DNA of 48,538 bases from Acidobacteriota bacterium. GTDB taxonomy: Bacteria > Acidobacteriota > Thermoanaerobaculia > Multivoradales > JBCCEF01. The position numbers and the translations under genes are program-made. Below the pieces are notes generated by a model. The model was not told where the DNA came from and searched no databases. It saw only the letters and a list, made by a program, of their open reading frames with translations. Within the stretch, counting starts at the first letter, position 1, and each line of letters starts with the position of its first letter. Positions 34,984 through 43,480 of this stretch are shown here, in pieces. The stretch is from the NCBI GenBank assembly GCA_039028635.1, contig JBCCHV010000053.1:1-48538 (forward strand), given 5' to 3'.

Positions 34984-35574
34984 ATGCGAACCTACGTCTC
35001 CCGCGGGGGGCAGAAGCTGGAGCACGCCCTCGAGCAGTTCGAACTCTCGGTGGCGGACATGCTGTGCGCCGACTTCGGCTGTAGCAAGGGCGGCTTCACC
35101 GACTGTCTGCTGCAGCACGGCGCCCGACGAGTGATCGCCGTCGACACCGGCTATGGATTTCTCGACTATGGGCTGCGCATGGATTCGCGGGTGGAGGTGC
35201 GCGAGCGCACCAATGTCCTGCACGCCGAACCACCGGCAGAGGCCGTCGATCGGGTGGTGATGGACCTCGGCTGGACCCGTCAGCGGGACTCGATCGCGGT
35301 GGCTCGGCGATGGCTGGCGCCGGGCGGACGGGTGGTTTCGCTGGTCAAGCCGCAGTACGAGGTGACGCCGGAGCAGAAGCGTTTGCTGCGCAAGGGAGTG
35401 CTGCCGGTGGAGGTCGCCGAAGAGGTGGCGGAGCGGGTCCAGGGAGAAGTGCGCGCCAGCGGCGTTGAGGTCCTCGCCTTCACGCGCTCGCCGATTCAGG
35501 GGCGGGGGTCGCAGAAGGCCAACGGCAACGTCGAGTTTCTCGCCCTCTACGCCTTTCCGGGGGCCGCGCCGTGA
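34984..35574 (+). CDS. FtsJ/TlyA-like SAM-dependent methyltransferase, no S4 domain
   Basis: 196 aa. The N-terminal TYVSRGGQKLEHALEQF is the TlyA linker, followed by the SAM motif DFGCSKGGFTDCLL and the catalytic-site-type MDLGWTRQRD and LVKPQYEVTPEQ. It resembles the second half of the TlyA at 25125-25856 but lacks an S4 RNA-binding domain. A 2'-O-methyltransferase acting on rRNA is the likely role. The ATG follows a spaced GAAG/CGAG, a weak ribosome-binding site. Twenty-five bases separate it from the DUF371-RsmI-like gene. Confidence 0.8.
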   Translation: MRTYVSRGGQKLEHALEQFELSVADMLCADFGCSKGGFTDCLLQHGARRVIAVDTGYGFLDYGLRMDSRVEVRERTNVLHAEPPAEAVDRVVMDLGWTRQRDSIAVARRWLAPGGRVVSLVKPQYEVTPEQKRLLRKGVLPVEVAEEVAERVQGEVRASGVEVLAFTRSPIQGRGSQKANGNVEFLALYAFPGAAP

Positions 35575-35599
35575 GCCCGGTCGCCGGCCGGAGCCGGCG

Positions 35600-36811
35600 G
35601 TGAAGCGCAGCGTCGCCTTCCGCTGCTGGGGGCATCGCAACCTCCGCGCCAGCCATCACAAGACCCTCGAGCTCACCCGCGAAGCGGAGATCACGTCGCG
35701 CGCCACCTGCGTCGTCGGCGTGAGGGCGGATTTCGATCCTCGCCAGGTCGCCGGGCTGCGCGGTTCGGTGCGGGTGAGGCTGCGCCACGGCGAGCGGGTC
35801 GAGGAGCTGGAAGCGACGGTGCCGGCCTTCGTAGGGGTCCGGCCGACCCTCGTCCTGCGGCGCGGTGATCGCCGTTTCGGCAACACCTTCGCCTACGGAG
35901 CGACGGCTTCGGCGAAGGACCTCGATCGCACCTTCGTCAACGCCCTGAGGGATTCCGAGGCGGAGCTGCGAGTGGAGATCAGCGAGCTCACCGAGGCCGC
36001 CGGGGCGCTGACCTTGGTGGCCCTGCCGGTGCCGCGTCTCGAGGCTCTGGATGCCGAGGTGAGACTCCGACTCGCAGCGGTCGATGCGATCGCGGCGGAG
36101 CGTCTCGGGGATCTCGAGCCTCTGGCCGCAGGCCTCGGCATTACCGAGCTGTTGGCTCTCGAGGCGGCCCCTCTGCTCGCTCGGCTGCGCTCCGGGGAGC
36201 GCCTTGCGCTGGTCTCACCGGTCTTCGATCTCGGCGCCCAGGGCGTCCTCTGGAACCTGGTCGACCGGGCCGCGGCCGAGGGCATTCCGGTGGCGGCGGT
36301 TGCAGGGGTTCCGCCGTGGACGGCTTGTCTTGCGGCCGGCGGCCTGACAGGGCAAGGGCACTGTCTCGATCGCACCGTGATCAAGAATCGATCACGTCTC
36401 GGTCGCCGCCTACGGGCTTTGCAGGGCACGGCCGGAGCCACCGTGCTGACGGACGTCCGGCTGGCTCCGAAGGAGCTGGCGACGGAGGTGCTGTCGCTCC
36501 TCGGGGAGCGACGTCTGAGCATCTTGGCGGCGATGGGCACCGCCGACGAGCGGTCCTGGGTGGGCACGGCCGCGGAGCTGGCGACGGCCGGGCTGGAGGT
36601 CCCGGCGCCGCTGGTCGTCGCGGTCGCTCCAGGGGAGACGGGAGACCTCCCGACAGGACTGCTTCGGGCGCTGCTCGATGAGGGGGTGCGGGGCCGGACC
36701 TTGGCCCGGGCGCTGGCCGCGGACACCGGTTGGTCCCGGAGCCAGGCCTATCAGGCGGTGCTCGACTTGCAGCATGAGGACCCTCTGCGGGAGCCGGAGA
36801 GCGGCGAATGA
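35600..36811 (+). CDS. DUF371 domain fused to a degenerate RsmI-like tetrapyrrole-methylase-fold domain
   Basis: 403 aa from a GTG with GGAG about 7 bases before (start not certain). Residues 1-130 match DUF371, a domain I know from archaea: CWGHRNLRASHHKTLELT, then the CVVGVRADF block. The rest follows the layout of RsmI, the 16S rRNA 2'-O-methyltransferase at C1402: TLVALPVPRLE, the SAM loop region ALVSPVFDLGAQG where RsmI has a GTPGISDPG motif, and a C-terminal helical tail (SRSQAYQAVLDL). The substrate-binding GTPG is replaced, so activity is uncertain. Translationally coupled to the next gene (ATGA). Confidence 0.65.
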   Translation: MKRSVAFRCWGHRNLRASHHKTLELTREAEITSRATCVVGVRADFDPRQVAGLRGSVRVRLRHGERVEELEATVPAFVGVRPTLVLRRGDRRFGNTFAYGATASAKDLDRTFVNALRDSEAELRVEISELTEAAGALTLVALPVPRLEALDAEVRLRLAAVDAIAAERLGDLEPLAAGLGITELLALEAAPLLARLRSGERLALVSPVFDLGAQGVLWNLVDRAAAEGIPVAAVAGVPPWTACLAAGGLTGQGHCLDRTVIKNRSRLGRRLRALQGTAGATVLTDVRLAPKELATEVLSLLGERRLSILAAMGTADERSWVGTAAELATAGLEVPAPLVVAVAPGETGDLPTGLLRALLDEGVRGRTLARALAADTGWSRSQAYQAVLDLQHEDPLREPESGE

Positions 36812-37467
36812 GGGTCGTTGTCGGCAAGAAGGTCCATGGAATGGACCGCGCAGCGCTCGTCGAGCGGGCCACCGCCTATCGCGAGATGGCGGTCGACTTC
36901 GGGACCGGCGACGGGCGCTTCGTGCTCGATCGCGCCCGCCGCGAGCCGGAGGTTCTCTGCCTCGGCCTCGATGCCGTGCAGGCGGCGATGCGGCGTTCGT
37001 CGCGGCGGGCCGCCAGCAAGGTGGCCCGGGGCGGTGCGCCGAATGCGCTCTTCGTGGTTGCTGCGGTCGAAGAGCTGCCGGGCGATCTCGAGGGTCTGGC
37101 GAGCCGCCTGACGGTCAACTTCCCCTGGGGCTCGTTGTTGCGCGCTGTCGCCCTGCCGGACGTCGAGGTACTCCAGCGGATCGCCGCCGTCGGTCGTTCC
37201 GGAGCGCGCTTGACGGCCTTGATCAACTATGCCGTGTTCGAGGACGACGCCTATCGCGTTCGCCTGGGGTTGCCGCCGATGGAGCACTTGGTGGAGGGCG
37301 AAGCCCTGCCGGAGGGCTGGCGCCAGGCCGGTCTGGAAGTGCGCCGGCGCACCCTGCTGGCCCGGGACGTACCCCACCGGACTTCCTGGGGCCAACGCTT
37401 GGTGGTCGGCTCCGGGCGCGGCACACTCCACCTTGAGGCCGTGAAGGCCGATTTGGAGAAGCACTGA
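36808..37467 (+). CDS. KamB/NpmA-like 16S rRNA (adenine-1408-N1) methyltransferase
   Basis: 219 aa. A Rossmann methyltransferase with SAM motif VDFGTGDGRFVL, GLDA, GGAPNALFVVAAVEELP, NFPWGSLLRAV and TSWGQRL. The order and spacing match KamB and NpmA, including the two Trp residues (in FPWG and TSW) that stack on A1408 in NpmA. Enzymes of this family methylate N1 of A1408 in the decoding site and give resistance to kanamycin- and apramycin-type aminoglycosides. The start overlaps the preceding gene (ATGA). A genome-encoded housekeeping or intrinsic-resistance role is possible; the activity is inferred. Confidence 0.8.
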   Translation: MRVVVGKKVHGMDRAALVERATAYREMAVDFGTGDGRFVLDRARREPEVLCLGLDAVQAAMRRSSRRAASKVARGGAPNALFVVAAVEELPGDLEGLASRLTVNFPWGSLLRAVALPDVEVLQRIAAVGRSGARLTALINYAVFEDDAYRVRLGLPPMEHLVEGEALPEGWRQAGLEVRRRTLLARDVPHRTSWGQRLVVGSGRGTLHLEAVKADLEKH

Positions 37468-37479
37468 AAGGAACCCGCC

Positions 37480-38313
37480 ATGGCGACCCAGGCAGAGAAA
37501 GCGATTCGTTTCCGCGCGCTGCATCAGCGCAACCGGGCCTTCGTGATGCCCAATCCTTGGGATGCGGGATCGGCGCGGCTGCTCGCCGGCCTCGGGTTCG
37601 AGGCCCTGGCGACCACCAGCTCCGGGTTCGCCAATACCCTGGGCCGGCGCGATGGGGAGGTCTCGCTGGCCGAGTGTGTCGACCATTGCCGTGAGCTCTG
37701 CGCCGCCACCGACCTGCCGGTGAGTGTCGACCTCGAAAACGGCTTCGGTGATTCTCCTGCGGCGGTGGCGGAGGCGATCGCCCGGGTCGCCGAGGTGGGG
37801 GTGGTCGGCGGCTCGATCGAGGACTGGAGCGGCGGCTCGGCCGGGCGCATCTACTCCCAAACCGAGGCCGTCGAGCGGGTGCAGGCGGCGGTCGAGGCGG
37901 TCCGGTCGCTGCCTTTTCCTTTCACCCTGACGGCGCGGGCCGAGAACTTGCTCCACGGGCGTCAGTATCTCGACGACACCATCCGTCGCTTGCAGGCCTT
38001 CGAGGCGGCTGGAGCCGACGTGCTCTATGCGCCCGGCCTGCGGACCCTCGACGAGGTGAAAGCAGTGACCGGGTCTCTCGAGGGACCGGTCAACGTGCTG
38101 GCGCCGATGGTCGCCGGGGCCACCGTCGCCGATCTGGCGGCGGCGGGGGCGAGGCGCTTGAGCGTCGGCGGAGCCCTGGCGCGGGCGGCTCAGACGGCGC
38201 TCCTCGCCGCCGGTCGCGAGCTGGTCTCGGCCGGTGGCTTCGGCTGGTGCGCCGCCTTGGCCGACGGCGATGAGCTCGACGATCTGTTGGCGGGCGGACC
38301 TGATGCCGACTGA
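37480..38313 (+). CDS. isocitrate lyase/PEP mutase family protein
   Basis: 277 aa TIM-barrel. FVMPNPWDAGSARLLAGLGF, ATTSSGFANTLG, SVDLENGFGDSP (metal ligands) and GSIEDWSG match the PEP-mutase/isocitrate lyase superfamily, close to the group annotated as PEP phosphonomutase-like or oxaloacetate-hydrolase-like. The lid Cys motif of true isocitrate lyase (KKCGH) is absent, so that activity is unlikely. AAGGA stands before the ATG. It follows the KamB-like gene by 12 bases and is probably co-transcribed, with no obvious functional link. Confidence 0.8.
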   Translation: MATQAEKAIRFRALHQRNRAFVMPNPWDAGSARLLAGLGFEALATTSSGFANTLGRRDGEVSLAECVDHCRELCAATDLPVSVDLENGFGDSPAAVAEAIARVAEVGVVGGSIEDWSGGSAGRIYSQTEAVERVQAAVEAVRSLPFPFTLTARAENLLHGRQYLDDTIRRLQAFEAAGADVLYAPGLRTLDEVKAVTGSLEGPVNVLAPMVAGATVADLAAAGARRLSVGGALARAAQTALLAAGRELVSAGGFGWCAALADGDELDDLLAGGPDAD

Positions 38314-38360
38314 GCTGACGCAGCCCGGTCGGGCGCGGACGCGACGCCGTTCGGCGCCGT

Positions 38361-39329
38361 TCAGTTCGCGAGGTGGCGGTCGAACCAACCGATCACCTGC
38401 CCGAGAGCCTCGTCGCGATGACCGCTCAGGCCGTGGTCGCCACCCTCGTAGACCACCAGTCGGTAGGGAATGTCGAGGCCCTCGAGCTTGAGCGCCAGGG
38501 AGAGGATGTCGTCGGTGGCGACCCGCGCGTCCTCGGCACCGTGGACGATCAGCAGGGGGACGTCGCGAGGCAGCTTATCGGGCCAGTAGAGTACCGAGCG
38601 GGCGGCCATGGCGGCCTTGGGATCGTCGTGGTAGCCGGGAACGAACTCGGACCAGTACTCGCCCATCTCCGGCGCTTCGACAATGATCCGCGGGTAGTTG
38701 ACGGCCGGCCCTCCGACGGCGGCCGCCTGGATGCGACGGCTCTTGGTCAGGGTGCGGAAAGTGGTGGCTCCGCCGCGGCTCCAGCCGAACATGCCGAGGC
38801 GCGAAGCGTCGACGTCGGAGCGGGCATCGAGCAGGTCGATCAGGCTGAGGACGTCCTGGAGGTCCCGTCCCATGTACTCTTCTTGACCTTCGCCGCCGCC
38901 GTTGCCGCGGTACTGGCTGGCCACCACCAGGTAGCCGGCGCGGGCGATGCGGGCGAGCTCACCGAGCTGAATCGAGGCCGTCGGCTGAGTCAACGAGCCA
39001 TAGTCGCGGCTACCGCCGCGGTTGTAGATCACCGCCGGATGAGGCCCCGGCGAGCGGGGTTTGAGGAGAAAGCCCTTCACCCTCAGGCCATCGCTCCAGT
39101 AGGTCAGTCCGAAGAGGTCGATGTCCGAGAGGGCGGCGTAGCGCGCCGCGTCGAGCGGTGGGGCAGGACGTTTCTCGACCTGCTCGATGTAGTCGGCGAG
39201 GTCGGAGAAGCCGGCGATGGGCTGGAGCGAGATCACTTCGCCGTTGTCCTGGGCGAGCCCGCTGGCCGCGAGCAGCAGGGCGAAGGTGCCCGCGATGGTG
39301 GTGAGAATCGAGAGTCGAAGGTCGAGCAT
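38361..39329 (-). CDS. secreted prolyl-oligopeptidase-family alpha/beta hydrolase
   Basis: 322 aa with a signal peptide (cleavage after GLA). The catalytic triad is visible: Ser in GMFGWSRGG, Asp in VHGAEDARV, His in GGDHGLSGH. The N-terminal part (IDLFGLTYWSDGLRVKGFLLKP) is the short beta lead-in of the S9-like family, with no full propeller. Likely a periplasmic or secreted peptidase or esterase; substrate unknown. It is convergent to the PEP-mutase-family gene and divergent from ribBA. Confidence 0.82.
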   Translation of the reverse strand: MLDLRLSILTTIAGTFALLLAASGLAQDNGEVISLQPIAGFSDLADYIEQVEKRPAPPLDAARYAALSDIDLFGLTYWSDGLRVKGFLLKPRSPGPHPAVIYNRGGSRDYGSLTQPTASIQLGELARIARAGYLVVASQYRGNGGGEGQEEYMGRDLQDVLSLIDLLDARSDVDASRLGMFGWSRGGATTFRTLTKSRRIQAAAVGGPAVNYPRIIVEAPEMGEYWSEFVPGYHDDPKAAMAARSVLYWPDKLPRDVPLLIVHGAEDARVATDDILSLALKLEGLDIPYRLVVYEGGDHGLSGHRDEALGQVIGWFDRHLAN

Positions 39330-39458
39330 GACGGGCTCCCCTGGCAGCGTCGGTGTTGTCGATCGGCCGGTGACGGGCCTCGTCGAGAGCTACGCAGACA
39401 GCAACCAAATCCCGCCATCGCTGGAGCAGTGCCCAGGCGGCAGCTCTCGCCGGCGGTC

Positions 39459-39467
39459 TGTTAGACT
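39459..39467 (+). promoter_or_regulatory. extended -10 promoter element before ribBA
   Basis: TG-T-TAGACT (39459-39467) in the region before ribBA, with a leader of about 70 bases. No FMN-riboswitch sequence or fold is recognisable in the 39330-39543 gap. Confidence 0.35.
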
Positions 39468-39543
39468 TTGAAAGCCCTCTGGTGGGCTCTCTCATCCTCT
39501 TTCCTGCGAGGGATCTCCACCCCGAACTCCGGAGTTACAAAGC

Positions 39544-40758
39544 ATGAGCAAGGCGTCCCCATTCGCTTCCATCGAGGCGGCCCTCGAGCAGTTTCGCCAG
39601 GGTCGCTTCGTGATCATCGTCGACGACGAGGACCGCGAGAACGAAGGCGATCTGGCGATCGCCGCCGATTGCGTCACTCCCGAAGCGATCAACTTCATGG
39701 CGACCCACGGCCGTGGACTGATCTGCCTGGCGCTCACCGAGGAGCGCTGCGACGAGCTCGATTTGCCGCTGATGGTGCAGGACAACACCACCCCCTTCGG
39801 AACCGCTTTCACGGTGTCCATCGAGGCACGCGGCAAGGTCTCGACGGGCATCTCGGCGGCCGACCGGTCGGCGACCATCCGTACCGCCATCGATCCCGCG
39901 ACGCGGCCCCAGGACCTGCTGCGGCCGGGTCACGTCTTCCCCTTGCGGGCGCGTCGCGGTGGGGTGCTCAAGCGCTCTGGCCAGACCGAGGCTTCGGTCG
40001 ACCTGGCGGTGCTCGCCGGGCGCGATGCCTCGGGCGTGATCTGCGAGATCATGAACGAGGACGGCACCATGGCGCGGGTGCCCGACCTGAAGAAATTCGC
40101 CGACAAGCACGGCCTGCTCATGATCACCGTCTCGGACCTGATCGAGTACCGCTTGCGCACCGAGACGCTGGTGCGACAGGTGGCGGCTCCGGACTTGCCG
40201 ACGGCTTACGGCCAGTTCCGTATCTACGGCTACGAGTCGGAGGTCACCGGCGAGGAGCACATCGCCCTGGTGATGGGCGACGTCACGACCGATGAGTCGG
40301 TGCTGGTGCGGGTTCACAGTCAGTGCCTGACCGGCGACATCTTCGGCTCCGAGCGCTGCGACTGCGGCCTGCAGCTCCTCGCCGCCCTCGAGCGCATTCG
40401 CGAAGAGCAACGCGGCGTCGTGCTCTATCTGCTGCAGGAGGGTCGCGGTATCGGCCTGTTCAACAAGCTGCGCGCCTATGAGCTCCAGGACCAGGGCCAC
40501 GACACCGTCGAAGCCAATGAGAAGCTCGGCTTCCGACCGGACTTGAGGGGTTACGGCATCGGTGCCCAGGTGCTGCGCGATCTCGGCGTGCGGCGGATGC
40601 GCCTGATGACCAACAATCCTCGCAAGTACGTCGGCCTCTCCGGCTACGGCCTCGAGATCGAGGATCGTGTACCCCTCGAGATTCCGCCGACGGACACTAG
40701 TCGCGACTATCTGCGCACCAAGCGCGAAAAGCTCGGCCACCTCCTCAAGCTGGTCTGA
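39544..40758 (+). CDS. ribBA: bifunctional 3,4-dihydroxy-2-butanone-4-phosphate synthase / GTP cyclohydrolase II
   Basis: 404 aa; makes both riboflavin precursors from ribulose 5-phosphate and GTP. The N-terminal RibB domain (1-200) has [38 protein letters not shown] and [11 protein letters not shown]. The C-terminal RibA domain has the zinc ligands [25 protein letters not shown] and [20 protein letters not shown] lies eight bases before the ATG. It stands alone here, without the other rib genes. Confidence 0.95.
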   Translation: MSKASPFASIEAALEQFRQGRFVIIVDDEDRENEGDLAIAADCVTPEAINFMATHGRGLICLALTEERCDELDLPLMVQDNTTPFGTAFTVSIEARGKVSTGISAADRSATIRTAIDPATRPQDLLRPGHVFPLRARRGGVLKRSGQTEASVDLAVLAGRDASGVICEIMNEDGTMARVPDLKKFADKHGLLMITVSDLIEYRLRTETLVRQVAAPDLPTAYGQFRIYGYESEVTGEEHIALVMGDVTTDESVLVRVHSQCLTGDIFGSERCDCGLQLLAALERIREEQRGVVLYLLQEGRGIGLFNKLRAYELQDQGHDTVEANEKLGFRPDLRGYGIGAQVLRDLGVRRMRLMTNNPRKYVGLSGYGLEIEDRVPLEIPPTDTSRDYLRTKREKLGHLLKLV

Positions 40759-40777
40759 GGGGCGCGGTCGGACCCCC

Positions 40778-41944
40778 TTGAAGATTCTGCTGGTAGCCGG
40801 GCGCTATCCCTGGCCGGCGCGCCGTGGAGATCAGCTGCGCGCCGAACAGCTACTGCGGCTGTTGGGCGAAGAGCACGAAGTGCAGCTGCTGGCCCCCCAG
40901 CCCAGCGGGCCGGCGGTGGCGCCGCCTTCGGGAGTGCAGGTCGAGCTCTACCGGCGCCGACGCCGCTCCCAGGTGCGCGGTTTGCTGCGTGCTCTGAGGT
41001 CGGGGATGCCGCTGCAGGCCGGGCTGTTCTTTCAGGCCGATCTCGGTCGCCGGCTGCGCCGCTGGGCGCCGCGGGTGGATCTCGTCGTCCTGCTGCTGGC
41101 CCGTCAGGTGCTGCACCTCCCGGATCTCGGGGACCGTCCGATGGTGAGCGATCTGATCGACAGTCTGTCGCTCAACTTCGAGCACCGGGCACGGGTCGAC
41201 CATCCTTGGATGCGGCCGCTGTTGCGTTGGGAAGCCCAGCGCCTGCTGCGCGCCGAGGGCCGGTTGGTGGAACGGGCTGGCAATGCCTGGCTGGTATGCG
41301 AGCGGGACCGCCGGGCGCTGGCCCAACGCCTGTCCGGCGATAGTGGCGAGCTCGCGGTCGTGCCGATTCTGGTTCCCCCGGCTCCAGTGACGCCGGCCAC
41401 CGGGGCCGATCAAGAGACCTTGGTCTTCACCGGCAATCTCGGTTACTTCGTCAATGCCGACGCCATCCAGTGGTTCGTGGAGTCGGTCTGGCGAGGCTGG
41501 GCCGAGAAGCGTCCGCGGGCGCGCTTGGTGGTTGCCGGCTCGCGGCCGCCGCGGGCCCTGCGGCGGTTGCTGCGCGCCACTCGCGGCGCCGAGCTGGTGG
41601 AGTCGCCGCCGGATCTGCAACCGATTCTGGCGCAGGCGCGAGTCGCCATCGCGCCGATGCGCTGTGGCTCCGGAGTGCCGATCAAGGTTCTCGAGGCCTG
41701 GCGAGCCGGAGTGCCGGTGATCGCCTCCTCTTGGGCCGCCGCCGGCACCCGCGGCCAAGGCGGGCGCGAGCTGTTGGTCGCCGACTCGGTGGCCGAATGG
41801 CATGACGCCCTCGATGAGCTGATGCAAGGGCCGGCCCTCGCTGCGCAGCTCGTGGCGGCCGGTCGAGCTTGTCTCGAGCGCGAGTACTCGCCCGAGGCGG
41901 TGCGCGCCGCACTGCAGCGCTCCCTCGCGGCGGCCTCTTCCTGA
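40778..41944 (+). CDS. GT4-type glycosyltransferase
   Basis: 388 aa from a TTG (KILLVAGRYPWPARRGDQLR), 19 bases after ribBA. The N-terminal Rossmann half is followed by VFTGNLGYFVNADAIQWF and the C-terminal nucleotide-sugar half ending in APMRCGSGVPIKVLEAW, the E-containing GT4 motif. Cytoplasmic sugar transfer to a lipid- or glycan-linked acceptor is likely. The exact donor is not predictable. The TTG start is uncertain. Confidence 0.8.
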   Translation: MKILLVAGRYPWPARRGDQLRAEQLLRLLGEEHEVQLLAPQPSGPAVAPPSGVQVELYRRRRRSQVRGLLRALRSGMPLQAGLFFQADLGRRLRRWAPRVDLVVLLLARQVLHLPDLGDRPMVSDLIDSLSLNFEHRARVDHPWMRPLLRWEAQRLLRAEGRLVERAGNAWLVCERDRRALAQRLSGDSGELAVVPILVPPAPVTPATGADQETLVFTGNLGYFVNADAIQWFVESVWRGWAEKRPRARLVVAGSRPPRALRRLLRATRGAELVESPPDLQPILAQARVAIAPMRCGSGVPIKVLEAWRAGVPVIASSWAAAGTRGQGGRELLVADSVAEWHDALDELMQGPALAAQLVAAGRACLEREYSPEAVRAALQRSLAAASS

Positions 41945-41954
41945 AGAAGAACGC

Positions 41955-43055
41955 TTACGGCGCCGGTTGCCGAGCCGACCAGGCGGAGGTGTCGCCGGAT
42001 TCGAAGCCATCGGCGAAGAGAAGCTGGTCCGCGGCTTGGCCCCAGTGGCCGGTCGGCAACAGGGTTGGGCCGAGCCAAGCGCAGCGATAGGGGGCGTCCG
42101 AGTCGACGAAGGCGCGAGCGCGGTACCAGAGCACCGGGTCTTCGCCGGCGAGCGCCCTGCCCACCACATCTCCGAAGCCCTCCTCGGCACAACTCCCGGC
42201 AGGGGCTGGGTCCCCGTAGGTGGTTACCAACAGCTCTCCGGGGGGAAAGGGCAGGTCCGCGGCCCCCGGCACCAGGCGGTAGCCACGGCCGCTCTTGGGG
42301 TCGCGGATCTGCCAGCCGGCATCGCCATCGAGTTGTCGCGAGCGCCGTCCGGCGGTGCGATAGGGGAGGCCGTCGGGGCCCGAAACCTCGTCCCGGCGCA
42401 GGCCGCCGAGATCGAAGTCGAAGCGCCAGGTGACCTCGTGATGATGCGGCGTGCGGGCGCAGGACCGGCCCTCGCTGAGGGCTCCGACGAGGGCCTCGAT
42501 GCGACCGTCCCGGTGGAGCACCCAGCGCAGCGTGTAGCGAGACCAGCCGGCCCCGACCTCGGAGGTCAGCTGCAGCCGGTCGGCGCCGGCCTCGAGTGCG
42601 ACACCGGACTGACAGGCCCAGGGTTCGCCCCAGGGGCAATTGCCAGCGAAGCTTTGGGGACGGGCTCGATCGCAGGTCGTCACCACCGGCCGGGCGGTCT
42701 CGAACCAACCCTGGGAGCGCTCGCCGTCGATGCCGAAGGCGAGCTCCTGGCGGCTCCAGGTGGTAAAGCAGCGACCGGAGCACAGCGGGCTCTCCGGATC
42801 TTCGAGGTGACGGACGGCGAGATCGGGAGTTTGGGCGCGGGCGAGCACCGGGCGACCGCGAAAGAAGACCTGCTGCAGCTCGAGGCCGGATCCGGTGGCG
42901 CCGCCGCCGTCTTTCGGACGCTGAATACAAAGCTGCCAAACGGGATCGGCCTCCGGCCAGGCGACGTAGCGCGCCGGTGGGTGGCACTCCGGCAGGGGTT
43001 GGGCGCCGGCGGCGGGGACGAGCAGGAAGGACGCCAGGAGGAGGAGAGGTCTCAT
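41955..43055 (-). CDS. secreted protein with DGFESGDTSAWS tail (unknown function)
   Basis: 366 aa, signal peptide (cleavage near AGAQ). Nine or more Cys suggest disulphides. The central HHHEVTWRFDFDLGG resembles copper-amine-oxidase-type sequence, but the tyrosine and other copper ligands cannot be confirmed, so I do not assign that activity. The C-terminal LLFADGFESGDTSAWS is a tail type seen on many exported proteins of environmental bacteria. The ATG overlaps the stop of the lipoprotein gene (ATGA). It ends 10 bases from the convergent glycosyltransferase. Confidence 0.7.
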   Translation of the reverse strand: MRPLLLLASFLLVPAAGAQPLPECHPPARYVAWPEADPVWQLCIQRPKDGGGATGSGLELQQVFFRGRPVLARAQTPDLAVRHLEDPESPLCSGRCFTTWSRQELAFGIDGERSQGWFETARPVVTTCDRARPQSFAGNCPWGEPWACQSGVALEAGADRLQLTSEVGAGWSRYTLRWVLHRDGRIEALVGALSEGRSCARTPHHHEVTWRFDFDLGGLRRDEVSGPDGLPYRTAGRRSRQLDGDAGWQIRDPKSGRGYRLVPGAADLPFPPGELLVTTYGDPAPAGSCAEEGFGDVVGRALAGEDPVLWYRARAFVDSDAPYRCAWLGPTLLPTGHWGQAADQLLFADGFESGDTSAWSARQPAP

Positions 43056-43480
43056 GGCTCTAGAACCCGTCGGGTGTCGAGGTCGACGATCCAGCGCTCG
43101 CTGGGGGCACCCGCTCGATCCTCGAATCGGAAGATCTCGAGACAGCGATGGAGGGCTGGACAGGGCCTGTCCTGGAACCGGAATCCGCCTCCCAGGTGGT
43201 CCGTTGGGGTCAGGTCGGCATGGCCGCGAACGGTGGCGATGGCCTGCCGAATTTCGCTCCCCCGAGGGCTCGGAGGCTGGGGCGCCGGGCGCTGGGAGAG
43301 GACTTCACCACGCAGGGCGCGCCGTTGTTCGATCCAGCGACCGGCGGCGTCGCGCTGCAGCTCGACGCGAGTGGGGAGGCGCTCGGGACCGACCTTGATG
43401 GTGTCCTGCCACTGCCAGCGAGGGCCGGCCGGCGGCGAACAGGCGAGCAGCGCGAGGAGCCCGGCGGCCAGGTACCGCAT
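43052..43480 (-). CDS. small lipoprotein, unknown function
   Basis: 142 aa from the ATG at 43480, which overlaps the stop of the VTT gene (TGATG). The N-terminus is a lipoprotein signal with lipobox LLAC (Cys 14). No domain is recognised in the rest; it contains a CPALHRC pair and ends in LDTRRVLEP. It is the middle gene of a three-gene operon (44181 to 41955) whose genes all overlap by a few bases. Confidence 0.7.
   Translation of the reverse strand: MRYLAAGLLALLACSPPAGPRWQWQDTIKVGPERLPTRVELQRDAAGRWIEQRRALRGEVLSQRPAPQPPSPRGSEIRQAIATVRGHADLTPTDHLGGGFRFQDRPCPALHRCLEIFRFEDRAGAPSERWIVDLDTRRVLEP

Noticed and set aside
39330-39543. FMN riboswitch before ribBA
   Set aside because: The conserved FMN-element sequences are absent; only a small hairpin and an extended -10 are seen.
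41955-43055. Copper amine oxidase
   Set aside because: Only a short local resemblance around HHHEVTWRFDFD; the other copper ligands and the cofactor Tyr context are not found.
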